Shown here piece after piece: positions 1-7,500 of a stretch of 64,000 nucleotides of DNA. This DNA is from an uncultured Agathobacter sp. GTDB lineage: Bacteria; Bacillota; Clostridia; Lachnospirales; Lachnospiraceae. The notes under the pieces were generated by a model. It made no database searches. It was given only the letters and a program-made list of their open reading frames with translations, and was not told the DNA's origin. A program made the translations under genes and the position numbers. The stretch spans positions 69,758 through 133,757 of the forward strand of contig CAJUND010000010.1 in assembly GCA_910587655.1 (NCBI GenBank). The letters are read 5' to 3'. Positions within the stretch are counted from its first letter, which is position 1; every line of letters begins with the position of its first letter.

Positions 1-358
1 CGTGGCATACCTGGCTGTTAAAAGAGGTACACACACTGTACGGATACCCTTCATAATTGAGCGGGGCGGGATACCCGCCCATGGCGGTCGTCTGCCGGTA
101 GACCATACTGTCTATTTCCGACGCCTTCATCCCTTCATGGATATGCTCCGCAACATAATCCAGCACCGCAATATTAATTTTTGCGCTTTCCTTAATGCCC
201 GCAATCTGGTCTGCCGTCTTAATCAGTTCATGTCCCGGCACCTTATGCCCCTGCTGCGCAAAACGCGCAATTTTGTCATCAAATGCGGCATGGCATGTTT
301 TATACTTTCTTCCGCTGCCACACCAGCACGGATCATTTCTTCCCATCTTCGCTGCCAT
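1..358 (-). CDS. map: Methionine aminopeptidase type I with N-terminal SEC-C motif (truncated by window edge)
   Basis: The minus strand from an ATG at 358 is open to the window edge. It begins with a SEC-C zinc motif (GRNDPCWCGSGRKYKTCH, residues 6-23) and continues into a type I methionine aminopeptidase, recognised by KINIAVLDYVAEHIHEGMKA, YPAPLNYEGYPYSVCTSFN and the metal/substrate-site CH at the very edge. The enzyme removes the initiator methionine from new proteins in the cytoplasm. SEC-C extensions are common on clostridial Map proteins and are thought to help ribosome association. Only about 119 residues are present; the C-terminal metal ligands lie outside the window. It lies 30 bp downstream of the SurA_N-like gene in the same orientation. 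Confidence 0.9.
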   Translation of the reverse strand, partial: MAAKMGRNDPCWCGSGRKYKTCHAAFDDKIARFAQQGHKVPGHELIKTADQIAGIKESAKINIAVLDYVAEHIHEGMKASEIDSMVYRQTTAMGGYPAPLNYEGYPYSVCTSFNSQVCH

Positions 359-388
359 AATTATTAAATCTTCTTTCTATTTTTGTAA

Positions 389-1063
389 TCAGTATTCAAG
401 TGTCACGCTTCCAATGCTGACCCGGTCCCAGACCTTCTTATGGATGGTATAATCCTGCTTTTCCAGAAGCTTCTGGTAGGTTTCTTCGGTATAATCATAC
501 TCCCCGGACTCTTTGTTATGCATTGCCGCATAGATTGACTGGTACTTCTGGGCATATGCCATCCTCCGCAGGGTTTCCCTGATATCCTCCCTCGTAACGC
601 CAAGACGCAGATCCCCTTCCCTTTCGGTCAGATCCTCCCAGAAATCCTGCTCCACGTATTCCAGGTTTTTTTCCTCCTCTTCATCCAGCTCAATCTCGCC
701 CTGCGCCAGCTGGTAAAACAGTTCGTCATGAAGAGCCATCTGCATAACGGCTTTACGTGCATTGACCCTTGTAAATCCCTCCTGCGTCCGTATATTCCAG
801 TAATGTCCCGGATCCTCGGAATCATAAAGCACCGCCTGCTCCTCCACCTGCATTTCCTCATATGCCACATAAAATGCCAGCTCCCTGAGCGTCAGTTCTT
901 CGCCGTTGATTTCCGCCGCCACCAGTTCCAGGGAATCCGGATAAACGATGGCGTCCCTTTGCTGCCCCAGCTCCCTGGAGTAAAACGCCATAACACAGAC
1001 CACTATCAGAAGTATGAAAGTTAAAACATAATTATATCTTTTCCTTTGTTTTTTCGCTGCCAT
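389..1063 (-). CDS. Membrane-anchored SurA_N/PrsA-like protein without a PPIase domain
   Basis: A 224-residue protein with a basic N-terminus, one membrane segment (residues 12-28) and an extracytoplasmic acidic helical part. The stretch VAAEINGEELTLRELAFYV (about residues 48-66) matches the start of SurA/PrsA/trigger-factor chaperone domains, where 'INGE..T..E' precedes long helices. No parvulin-type PPIase domain follows. It probably binds or helps fold exported proteins, but this is inference from the domain only. It starts 7 bp after the stop of the NlpC/P60 hydrolase gene, so the two are very likely co-transcribed. Confidence 0.6.
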   Translation of the reverse strand: MAAKKQRKRYNYVLTFILLIVVCVMAFYSRELGQQRDAIVYPDSLELVAAEINGEELTLRELAFYVAYEEMQVEEQAVLYDSEDPGHYWNIRTQEGFTRVNARKAVMQMALHDELFYQLAQGEIELDEEEEKNLEYVEQDFWEDLTEREGDLRLGVTREDIRETLRRMAYAQKYQSIYAAMHNKESGEYDYTEETYQKLLEKQDYTIHKKVWDRVSIGSVTLEY

Positions 1064-1069
1064 CGCAGA

Positions 1070-2296
1070 TTACACCAGTCTTCGGATTGCTGTAATGGTA
1101 TGGCAGTTGACCTGACGGTAGCTTGTGATTCCGGCCCTTGTGGACTGTGCCTCGACAATACATCCGTTTCCGATGTAAATCGCCACATGCCCCGGATAAA
1201 CCACAACGTCCCCCGCCTGCATATTATTGTATGCCACCGGCTGTCCCACCGTCTTAAACGACTGGGAATAACGCGGCGTGCTGATGCCGAAATGCTGGTA
1301 AACAAGATGCACAAAGCCGGAACAGTCACAGCCGTGTGTCAGGCTGTTACCTCCCCAGACGTACGGATTTCCGACAAACTGCAGCGCATAGGCAACAACC
1401 GCCTCGCCGCTTACATTCGTTACATTGGAAGGGTTATAACTGTCATCCTGCAGATAGGAGTCATCCCCCAGTCCGCCGCTCGCCCCGGAACCGCCGCCTT
1501 CATATGTATCCGCATTCTGCTGTGCCGCCGCTGCTTCCTCCGCCCGGATAATTGCCTCCTGCTCAGAAATCGTATTCCGGTAATCCTCTGCCTGTTTCTG
1601 TGCGTTTGCAAGCTGTTCGGCATACTCTTCTTTTTTATCATTTAAGGCGGCAATCAGTACATTCAGGTCTCCCTGCTGGTCCTCATAGGTAGCTTTCATT
1701 CCCAGAAGCTCATCCATCTGCACCGCAAGCTGCGCGGACCAGTCCTCCACTTTTCTTACGGAAGCCTCATAGGAATCCATCAGCTCACGGTCCGACCTGT
1801 GGATATCGGAAGCGTATTCAATCCGGTTAATCATGTCTGAGATTCCCCTGGACTCAATTATCGCCGTCCATGCGGAATTGTCCGTGCTGTTTTCGTACAT
1901 ATACTGGATTCTGAGCTTCATTGCCTCGTACTGCTCGCGTTCCTCACGCTTTGCCTCAATCAGCTCCTGGTCGGCCATTTCGATTTCCGCCTGCTTGGAT
2001 TTGATGTCTGTCTTTAATTTATTCTGCTTTGCCACAAGGTCATCCAGCTTTGCTGATGCAGTTTTTAAGTCGTTTTTGATATCAATCTGGTCCACCTTGA
2101 TATTTTCGATATCCTGCTTCGTGTCTTTTAATTTATCCTTTGCCTTGTCCCGTTTTTCTTCCGCTTCCTTCTGGGCTGCGGATTTTGCCTGGATTTCCGG
2201 CACGGATGCGGCATTCGTCAGTGCTCCTGCCAGCGCAAAAACAAGAGTGGCTGCACAGATTTTTTTGTAATATTTATATTTTCTTTTAAAATGCAT
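1070..2296 (-). CDS. Secreted peptidoglycan hydrolase: coiled coil plus NlpC/P60
   Basis: A 408-residue exported protein. Residues 1-38 form a signal peptide ending near AAS/VPEIQAK. Residues 40-240 are charged heptad-like coiled coil of the PcsB/CwlO type. A short Gly/Ser linker (about 265-290) leads to a C-terminal NlpC/P60 domain. The catalytic Cys is C325 in GCDCSGF and the His is H370 in YPGHVAIY. Such enzymes cut D-Glu to diamino-acid peptide bonds in peptidoglycan at division or elongation sites, and the coiled coil is usually the part gated by FtsEX. The start ATG has CTCC-complement GGAGG just upstream (AAAGGAGGCAGAAC). Confidence 0.9.
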   Translation of the reverse strand: MHFKRKYKYYKKICAATLVFALAGALTNAASVPEIQAKSAAQKEAEEKRDKAKDKLKDTKQDIENIKVDQIDIKNDLKTASAKLDDLVAKQNKLKTDIKSKQAEIEMADQELIEAKREEREQYEAMKLRIQYMYENSTDNSAWTAIIESRGISDMINRIEYASDIHRSDRELMDSYEASVRKVEDWSAQLAVQMDELLGMKATYEDQQGDLNVLIAALNDKKEEYAEQLANAQKQAEDYRNTISEQEAIIRAEEAAAAQQNADTYEGGGSGASGGLGDDSYLQDDSYNPSNVTNVSGEAVVAYALQFVGNPYVWGGNSLTHGCDCSGFVHLVYQHFGISTPRYSQSFKTVGQPVAYNNMQAGDVVVYPGHVAIYIGNGCIVEAQSTRAGITSYRQVNCHTITAIRRLV

Positions 2297-2394
2297 GTTC
2301 TGCCTCCTTTTATTTTCACATTTCCTTTTCTATTTTCGCACAAAAACCACTTTTTTTCTACTGCTTTTTCTTATATTTAATAGAAATTTTTGTA

Positions 2395-2432
2395 AAAACA
2401 GCTTACTCCGGACGAAACCGCCCGGAGTAAGC
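2395..2432 (-). terminator. Rho-independent terminator after the Asp-rich membrane protein gene
   Basis: A perfect 11-bp stem (GCTTACTCCGG / CCGGAGTAAGC, 2401-2432) lies just past the stop at 2436 and is followed on the minus strand by a T-rich run. It separates the upstream gene from the NlpC/P60 gene. Confidence 0.8.
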
Positions 2433-2435
2433 ATA

Positions 2436-3830
2436 CTACATCAAATCTTTTATGTTCACAATCCACACTTCGTTCGTCCCGCCGTCTTCCGCAAACTGGA
2501 ACTGCATACTGGTAAAATATCCGCCCTTTTCAAACCACCAGGAGCAGGAATTATAGCTGTTTCCCACATATTCGGAGGTTACTTTTGCGCCAAGCACCTC
2601 TGCACAGTCCTCCACTGCGGAATCAAAACGCAGTCCCCCGACCATTTCAAGGTCATCCTTCCCCGCATCAGATATGGTGATACCGCCAATGATTCCGTCC
2701 TTTGCCTTAATCTTCTTTTCCTTTGTGTTGTATATAAATACTGTGCCGCGCATTTCCCCTTCTGCATCATAGTAAGCATATCCGCTGCTTTCCCCCGGAT
2801 CCAGCTTTTCATCATCCGCATTTGTTCCAAGCGTAAAGCCTGCCGCACGGAAATCTTTGCAGGAAACCGGAAGGGATATCTGCTCCCCGCCAAGGGTAAA
2901 CTTCTCAAAGCCGTCCACATCAGGAACATTCTGTCCATGCATGTCCTCAATGTCCGCAGGACCTGCATGGCTGCTGTCGTGGTCATGCCCGTCATCATAA
3001 TCGTCATAATCGTCATCCAGCCCGCCGTCTTCCAGGTCATCCAGCTGGTCGCCAAGGTCATCAAGCAGGTCATCGATATCGTCATTTAAATCATCTTTCA
3101 GGTCATCATAATCCGAACGGTTCTCATAAATATCATTCAGTTTATCCAGATCCAGCCCTGAACGGTTCAGGTAATCAGAAAACGACAGAACCCCCGCAAC
3201 AATCAGAACTGCCAGAATTATGACAACCAGAACAAACGCCGCCATGATACCGAAGGAAACCCACAGCAGTACATTGGAAACCTTACGCCTGGAAACAAAT
3301 AAATCCCAGTGCTGCGCGTGGTATTCCGAATTCTGCAGACAGACATAAACCGTGGCAATAACGGAAAGGACAAGGGGCACGATACCCACGCACCAGCTCG
3401 ATCCCAGTGTTATCAACAGTGAAGCCACAATTTCAATGATTCCAAACGTAAGCTTCATGCCAAAGTTATTCGGAACCGGCCGCCCCTTCTGATCCAGCGG
3501 CGGCTGTCCGAAATTCATGCCGTTTTGATAGTTTCCGCCGTTATAACCACTGCCGTACTGGTAACCGCCGCCTGCCGCATTCCCGGTATCTGTGCCATAG
3601 CTTCCGGAACTGTTACTGTAATACTGCCCGTTCAGGTTATAACCGTCCTGCGCCTGCCCGCCATAGTAATCATTCGTGCTTCCTGCAGTGTCCGCTGACG
3701 AAAACCCGTACTGCGCATCCGGGTCGTATGACTGCTCCGGCGCAGAATAATCACTGCGCGGGCTGCTGCCCGAACCATTGTTATCTGAACCATTTTCCGG
3801 ATTACTGCTGCCCATAAAATTATTATCCAT
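2436..3830 (-). CDS. Membrane protein with Gly/Asn/Tyr-rich head, CD225-like segment and Asp-rich exterior
   Basis: A 464-residue protein of unknown function. Residues 1-120 are low-complexity and rich in Gly, Asn, Ser and Tyr. Residues about 123-215 hold two to three hydrophobic segments separated by a charged loop (SEYHAQHWDLFVSRRK), an arrangement like CD225/dispanin or DUF4190-type proteins. Residues about 225-290 form an extreme Asp-rich stretch (DDLNDDIDDLLDDLGDQLDD) that could bind calcium or be extended. The last 170 residues look like a globular extracellular domain seen in clostridial lipoproteins. No catalytic motif was recognised. It is followed by its own terminator, so it may be a single-gene unit. 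Confidence 0.65.
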   Translation of the reverse strand: MDNNFMGSSNPENGSDNNGSGSSPRSDYSAPEQSYDPDAQYGFSSADTAGSTNDYYGGQAQDGYNLNGQYYSNSSGSYGTDTGNAAGGGYQYGSGYNGGNYQNGMNFGQPPLDQKGRPVPNNFGMKLTFGIIEIVASLLITLGSSWCVGIVPLVLSVIATVYVCLQNSEYHAQHWDLFVSRRKVSNVLLWVSFGIMAAFVLVVIILAVLIVAGVLSFSDYLNRSGLDLDKLNDIYENRSDYDDLKDDLNDDIDDLLDDLGDQLDDLEDGGLDDDYDDYDDGHDHDSSHAGPADIEDMHGQNVPDVDGFEKFTLGGEQISLPVSCKDFRAAGFTLGTNADDEKLDPGESSGYAYYDAEGEMRGTVFIYNTKEKKIKAKDGIIGGITISDAGKDDLEMVGGLRFDSAVEDCAEVLGAKVTSEYVGNSYNSCSWWFEKGGYFTSMQFQFAEDGGTNEVWIVNIKDLM

Positions 3831-3884
3831 GTTTTTACTCCTCTGTATTTTCCAAATAAAAAGTGTTTCCCTAAGATATTACCA

Positions 3885-5444
3885 CTAGCAGACACTTTTT
3901 ACAATAATCAATTTGTCCCCTGCCTTGATTTTCGGAGTTTTCAGACCGTTGGTATTTACAATCTCCTCCTCCGTGGTATGGTAGTTTCTGGCAATGTCCC
4001 ACAGCTGCTCCCCGTCCTGCACAATATACCCGGTCACACCGGCCTGTGCCACGAGCTTCTTTTCATCCAGCGGCTCTTCCCTGATTTCCACAATCTTGTC
4101 AAAGCAGTCCTCCTTTAACACCAGTGCGGCAAGCGAAAGGGACGCCTTGATTTCATACCGCTCATTGTCCAGAAGGCTTACCACCAGCTGGTCGATTCCC
4201 GGCTCAAACTCATAATTTATCCCTGCTGCGTCTTTTCCCATGCCCTGTACGTCAATCACCTGCGTAAACGGAATCTGCTCAAAGGAATGCGCAACCGGAA
4301 AACTGTCATCCGTTGTTGCATAAAGAATATGTACCGAGAGGATTCCCTCTACCTGAAGTCCGTTCTCCACCGGCTCCACAGCATCCACATCCACACTTCC
4401 CTCATAGGAACAAAGCTGCAGAATCCGTTCCTTGTCATCGGAAAGTTTCAGCTGCTGGGAAATCCGAAGTTTTGCCTCATTTTTTACAAGCAGCTTCCAC
4501 GCACTCATCGGGGCTGTTTCCGGTATCAGGTTCTGTCCGAGCGAATAGGCGTCGGAAAGTATCTCCACTTCCTCTTCACGCCAGATTTTGATATCCACAT
4601 CAAAATTCATGTCCAGTACCAGGTTGCGCTGCTCCCCGTCATAATCGTTTGCAGCTTCCAGCTCGGTGTCCGTGATTCTGCTGCTGATCCAGTACAGTGA
4701 CTGCGGCTGGGCATTCTCGCAGTCCATCGTCCCGCTCATCGGCACCATGGATTCATACCACTCCATCTGCCCTTCCGGACTGGTATAAAGCACGCTTAAG
4801 TATGCCTCTCCCTGTACCTGCACACGGTCATTTGTCAGCGTAATTTCCTTATTCCGGATATCCACGTTATAATAGATGATTTTTCCGATATTCGGACTTG
4901 CTTTCGGCAGGGTCATCTCATTATGCGTCCGCAGAATGTCCTTTTTGGAAGTTACAAGCAGAAGCATCTGGCGGCTGTCCTGTTTCTGCTGGATTCCCGG
5001 ATCCCCGCTGATGGAATTTACCAGCTCCTCCTCGGTCATCTGCTCGCAGACCGCCTTTATGCCAATCACGGCACGGACTGCCAGTTTCCGCGAATTAATG
5101 GCGGAAATTGTTAAATCCTCCAGGCTTCCGGTAAGTTTCACCGTATCCAGTTCCTCAGCCTCGTCCATAAAAATTTTCTCCCCGAAATTTACGGAGTCTG
5201 ACATGGTTTCCAGCCGGTTTTCCTCACTCCTGTAAAGAATGGTAAAGCGCAGCTGCCCCGTCACCCAGACCGTCTGGCTGCTCACCTTGACCTCCTCAAA
5301 CAGCACCTGTCCTTTCGTATGTATAATTTTGATGACGTCCGGTTTATTGTCTTTTACAATACAGTCATCATCCAGTGTTACCTGCGTAAAGGCCCTGCCC
5401 TTCTGCGAATTCTGTTTTAATGTCTGTCTCTTTAACTCCAACAA
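3885..5444 (-). CDS. sipL: SipL-like spore morphogenesis protein (DUF3794/SPOCS plus LysM)
   Basis: A 519-residue protein made of repeated DUF3794 (SPOCS) modules; phrases such as VKDNKPDVIKIIHTKGQV and VTGQLRFTILYRSEEN are typical of it. A C-terminal LysM domain (about 472-517: YIVQDGEQLWDIARNYHTT ... AGDKLIIV) follows. Length and order match Clostridioides difficile SipL, which binds SpoIVA and helps the coat encase the forespore. The start is a TTG at 5444 with AGAGAGGGAA about 6 nt upstream; a second TTG follows directly. It lies downstream of veg in the same direction. Expression in the mother cell is expected from the family, but no clear sigma-E promoter was identified. Confidence 0.85.
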   Translation of the reverse strand: MLELKRQTLKQNSQKGRAFTQVTLDDDCIVKDNKPDVIKIIHTKGQVLFEEVKVSSQTVWVTGQLRFTILYRSEENRLETMSDSVNFGEKIFMDEAEELDTVKLTGSLEDLTISAINSRKLAVRAVIGIKAVCEQMTEEELVNSISGDPGIQQKQDSRQMLLLVTSKKDILRTHNEMTLPKASPNIGKIIYYNVDIRNKEITLTNDRVQVQGEAYLSVLYTSPEGQMEWYESMVPMSGTMDCENAQPQSLYWISSRITDTELEAANDYDGEQRNLVLDMNFDVDIKIWREEEVEILSDAYSLGQNLIPETAPMSAWKLLVKNEAKLRISQQLKLSDDKERILQLCSYEGSVDVDAVEPVENGLQVEGILSVHILYATTDDSFPVAHSFEQIPFTQVIDVQGMGKDAAGINYEFEPGIDQLVVSLLDNERYEIKASLSLAALVLKEDCFDKIVEIREEPLDEKKLVAQAGVTGYIVQDGEQLWDIARNYHTTEEEIVNTNGLKTPKIKAGDKLIIVKSVC

Positions 5445-5559
5445 AAAAATTCCCTCTCTTCCAATTTCGTATAGAAATACTTATTCAGAGAGAAGGAATT
5501 TTATTCCTCTGTATGCAATTTTCCTTTTACTGAATCCCGGTACAGCTGCCAGCGGTGTA

Positions 5560-5802
5560 CTAGCAGAGCTTCATCCGGATATCCTTTGTAATGATATCAG
5601 TATAGCTGAAAGATAGTAACTGAGGCGGATTCTCATCACGCTCATCGTCCACGAGCACCGTAAAAACACTCGGATATGCTCCCTGGATAACCCCTTCCTG
5701 GATATCAATCTTATTTCTTCCACGGTCCAGCTGGATCTTGACTCTGTTTCCGCACTGCTGGTGAACGGATGCCCGAACCTTGCTTAATTCTGCCTGTTCC
5801 AT
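5560..5802 (-). CDS. veg: Veg protein
   Basis: An 80-residue protein matching the Veg family: RVKIQLDRGRNKIDIQEGVI, then YPSVFTVLVDD and SFSYTDIIT near the C-terminus, all in the spacing of Bacillus subtilis Veg. Veg is an abundant small SH3-like protein linked to biofilm gene expression in Bacillus; its role in clostridia is less clear. The start has AGGAGGCAG upstream, and a strong sigma-A promoter lies at 5864-5892. It is followed by sipL. Confidence 0.9.
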   Translation of the reverse strand: MEQAELSKVRASVHQQCGNRVKIQLDRGRNKIDIQEGVIQGAYPSVFTVLVDDERDENPPQLLSFSYTDIITKDIRMKLC

Positions 5803-5863
5803 TTTCTGCCTCCTCTATTTTGCGTTTATTGTCGAATAGCGATACTATATCTAGCTGTTTTTT

Positions 5864-5892
5864 AGTATAGCAGAGTGTGAAAGTTTTGACAA
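5864..5892 (-). promoter_or_regulatory. Sigma-A promoter of veg
   Basis: On the minus strand, TTGTCA, a 17-bp spacer and TATACT lie about 60 bp upstream of veg. The match to the sigma-A consensus is close and agrees with the high expression known for veg in Bacillus. Confidence 0.75.
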
Positions 5893-5896
5893 TAGG

Positions 5897-6313
5897 TCAT
5901 AAGTACTTTACCGGTTCCGAACGGAGTTCCATTTTTAACACCACAAACGGGCAGCTCGGCGCCTTTTCAACCTTTTCCCCTGCCTGCGGGCCGTGGAGCG
6001 TGGTTTTCACGTCAATGGTGTTTTCCGTCCGGTAACAGGCGTCCACGGAAATACTGTAGCCTCCCGTTTCCTGTACCCCGTACCCCCGTGCAATATATAA
6101 ATATTCATTGTCGCTGTAGGTCAGTGTAAAATCCTCTTCCCTTTTCAGTTCCAGCTGCTCCTGCAGGGCTTTCGGAAGATCCTGCATGCATGCCACCGTA
6201 AATTCCAAATCCTCCACTTTGTCTGTTTTCTGTTTGACCACACAGCCTCCCAGAAGCTGCGAAAAAAACAGCAGAAACAGCAGAACACTGATATATTTTT
6301 TCTTTTTTCCCAT
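5897..6313 (-). CDS. Lipoprotein with PrcB_C domain
   Basis: A 138-residue secreted lipoprotein. The N-terminus has a lipobox (LLGGC, Cys24). The C-terminal half matches the PrcB_C family: LYIARGYGVQETGGYSISV (the conserved G-Q-x-TGGY pattern) followed by LHGPQAG and the strand FVVLKMEL. PrcB_C domains are named from a spirochaete protease complex; their function in Firmicutes is unknown. It is transcribed away from plsC and lies just upstream of veg's promoter, so it may sit in its own unit. Confidence 0.75.
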   Translation of the reverse strand: MGKKKKYISVLLFLLFFSQLLGGCVVKQKTDKVEDLEFTVACMQDLPKALQEQLELKREEDFTLTYSDNEYLYIARGYGVQETGGYSISVDACYRTENTIDVKTTLHGPQAGEKVEKAPSCPFVVLKMELRSEPVKYL

Positions 6314-6365
6314 ACTACACTGTAACCATCCGAATAATATCTTATGCTATCCTATGCCAAATGGA

Positions 6366-6394
6366 TTGATTTCATACGTGTTTTTTATTATAAT
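6366..6394 (+). promoter_or_regulatory. Sigma-A promoter of plsC
   Basis: TTGATT, a 17-bp spacer and a perfect TATAAT lie 40 bp upstream of the plsC start. A second TATAAT at 6413-6418 has no evident -35. Confidence 0.75.
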
Positions 6395-6434
6395 TAAGAA
6401 CAGAATGACGTATAATACAAAAGAGAGGTAAAAT

Positions 6435-7193
6435 ATGAGAACTATACTTATAGGTATATATTTGCTGCTGTATCTGATACTGGGACTCCCGCTTCTGGGG
6501 CTTGAATGGGTCATTTCCAAATTCAACCGGCCGCACGCCGACTTAAGCAGGCTCAGGATGGTCCAGTGGGGATTTAAGTGCATTTCCGCCATTGCCGGCG
6601 TAAAGCTGACCGTAAAAAACCAGGAATATGTCCCGAAAAACCAGGCGGTGCTCTATATCGGAAACCACCGGAGTTATTTTGACATTATCATCACCTATGC
6701 ACGCTGCCCGGGACTGACCGGATACATTTCCAAGAGCGGCATGAACAAGGTTCCAATCTTAAGGCTCTGGATGAAGCGTCTGTACTGCCTGTTTTTAGAC
6801 CGTACTGACCCCAAGCAGGGAATGAAAGTCATCCTGACGGCAATCCAGCACATAAAGGACGGCATTTCCATCTGTATTTTTCCGGAAGGAACACGCAATA
6901 AGGATTATGAAAATCCTGCTTCGCTGCTTCCATTCAAGGACGGCTCTTTTAAGATTGCACAAAAAACCGGCTGCCCGATTGTGCCAATGGTGCTGACCGG
7001 GACTGCAGATCTGTTTGAAAAGCAGTTTCCCTGGGTACACCGTTCCAAAGTCACCTTAACCTACGGCAAGCCGATTGATATTTCCACCCTGTCCAAAGAC
7101 GACCAGAAGCACCTGGGCGCCTACTGCCAGAAAATCATACAGGATATGCTGCTGGAGGAGCTTGGAGAAATGCCGGAAAAGGCAGGTTCATAA
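6435..7193 (+). CDS. plsC: 1-acyl-sn-glycerol-3-phosphate acyltransferase
   Basis: A 252-residue PlsC-family enzyme that adds the second acyl chain to lysophosphatidate at the inner face of the membrane. An N-terminal hydrophobic segment (residues 5-27) is followed by the catalytic NHRSYFD box (His78, Asp83) and the FPEGTRN acceptor-binding box (about 149-155). Length is normal for the family. GAGAGG sits upstream of the ATG. The gene stands alone on the plus strand between a promoter at 6366-6394 and a terminator at 7177-7208. Confidence 0.95.
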   Translation: MRTILIGIYLLLYLILGLPLLGLEWVISKFNRPHADLSRLRMVQWGFKCISAIAGVKLTVKNQEYVPKNQAVLYIGNHRSYFDIIITYARCPGLTGYISKSGMNKVPILRLWMKRLYCLFLDRTDPKQGMKVILTAIQHIKDGISICIFPEGTRNKDYENPASLLPFKDGSFKIAQKTGCPIVPMVLTGTADLFEKQFPWVHRSKVTLTYGKPIDISTLSKDDQKHLGAYCQKIIQDMLLEELGEMPEKAGS

Positions 7194-7208
7194 AATGAAC
7201 CTGCCTTT
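7177..7208. terminator. Bidirectional rho-independent terminator
   Basis: A 10-bp stem (GGCAGGTTCA / TGAACCTGCC) with loop TAAAA overlaps the end of plsC. A tract on the left and T tract on the right let it serve plsC and the convergent antitoxin-like gene. Confidence 0.75.
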
Positions 7209-7252
7209 CCTGTCTGTCGAGAAATTTTTGGGCTTCTTTCTCAAAAATTATT

Positions 7253-7480
7253 TTATAAATCGGCATAAGTCAGTCCCTCTTTCTCAAGAAGATCTTCCAG
7301 CGACACTGCCGAACCATCATTTCCGGCTTTTGCCTCAGCAATCATTTTTAAGTCCCATTCATCGGGCTCTACCTCTTCAATCTCTGTTTTTTCAAGGCAA
7401 AGAAGCAAATTTGCAACATAAGCAAGTTTATATTCCGGCAGCCGGTCAATCACCTGTTTTAACTGTTCTCTTTCACTCAT
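7253..7480 (-). CDS. Small antitoxin-like protein, no partner toxin seen
   Basis: A 75-residue acidic protein starting MSEREQLKQVIDRLPEYKLA. The start (REQL..VID.LPE.KL..V..LL) resembles small DUF2281/RelB-like antitoxin-type proteins of clostridia, and the C-terminus (SLEDLLEKEGLTYADL) resembles the toxin-binding tails of Phd/RelB antitoxins. GAGGTAAGTAAGGT lies before the ATG. It follows the chemoreceptor gene by 20 bp in the same direction. No RelE/ParE-type toxin lies next to it, so it may be an orphan or a regulator of another kind. Function is not established. Confidence 0.55.
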   Translation of the reverse strand: MSEREQLKQVIDRLPEYKLAYVANLLLCLEKTEIEEVEPDEWDLKMIAEAKAGNDGSAVSLEDLLEKEGLTYADL

Positions 7481-7500
7481 ACCTTACTTACCTCATTAAA

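Noticed and set aside
7253..7480. Complete toxin-antitoxin pair near the chemoreceptor
   Set aside because: Only an antitoxin-like gene is present; neither neighbour nor the gap to plsC encodes a toxin-like protein.
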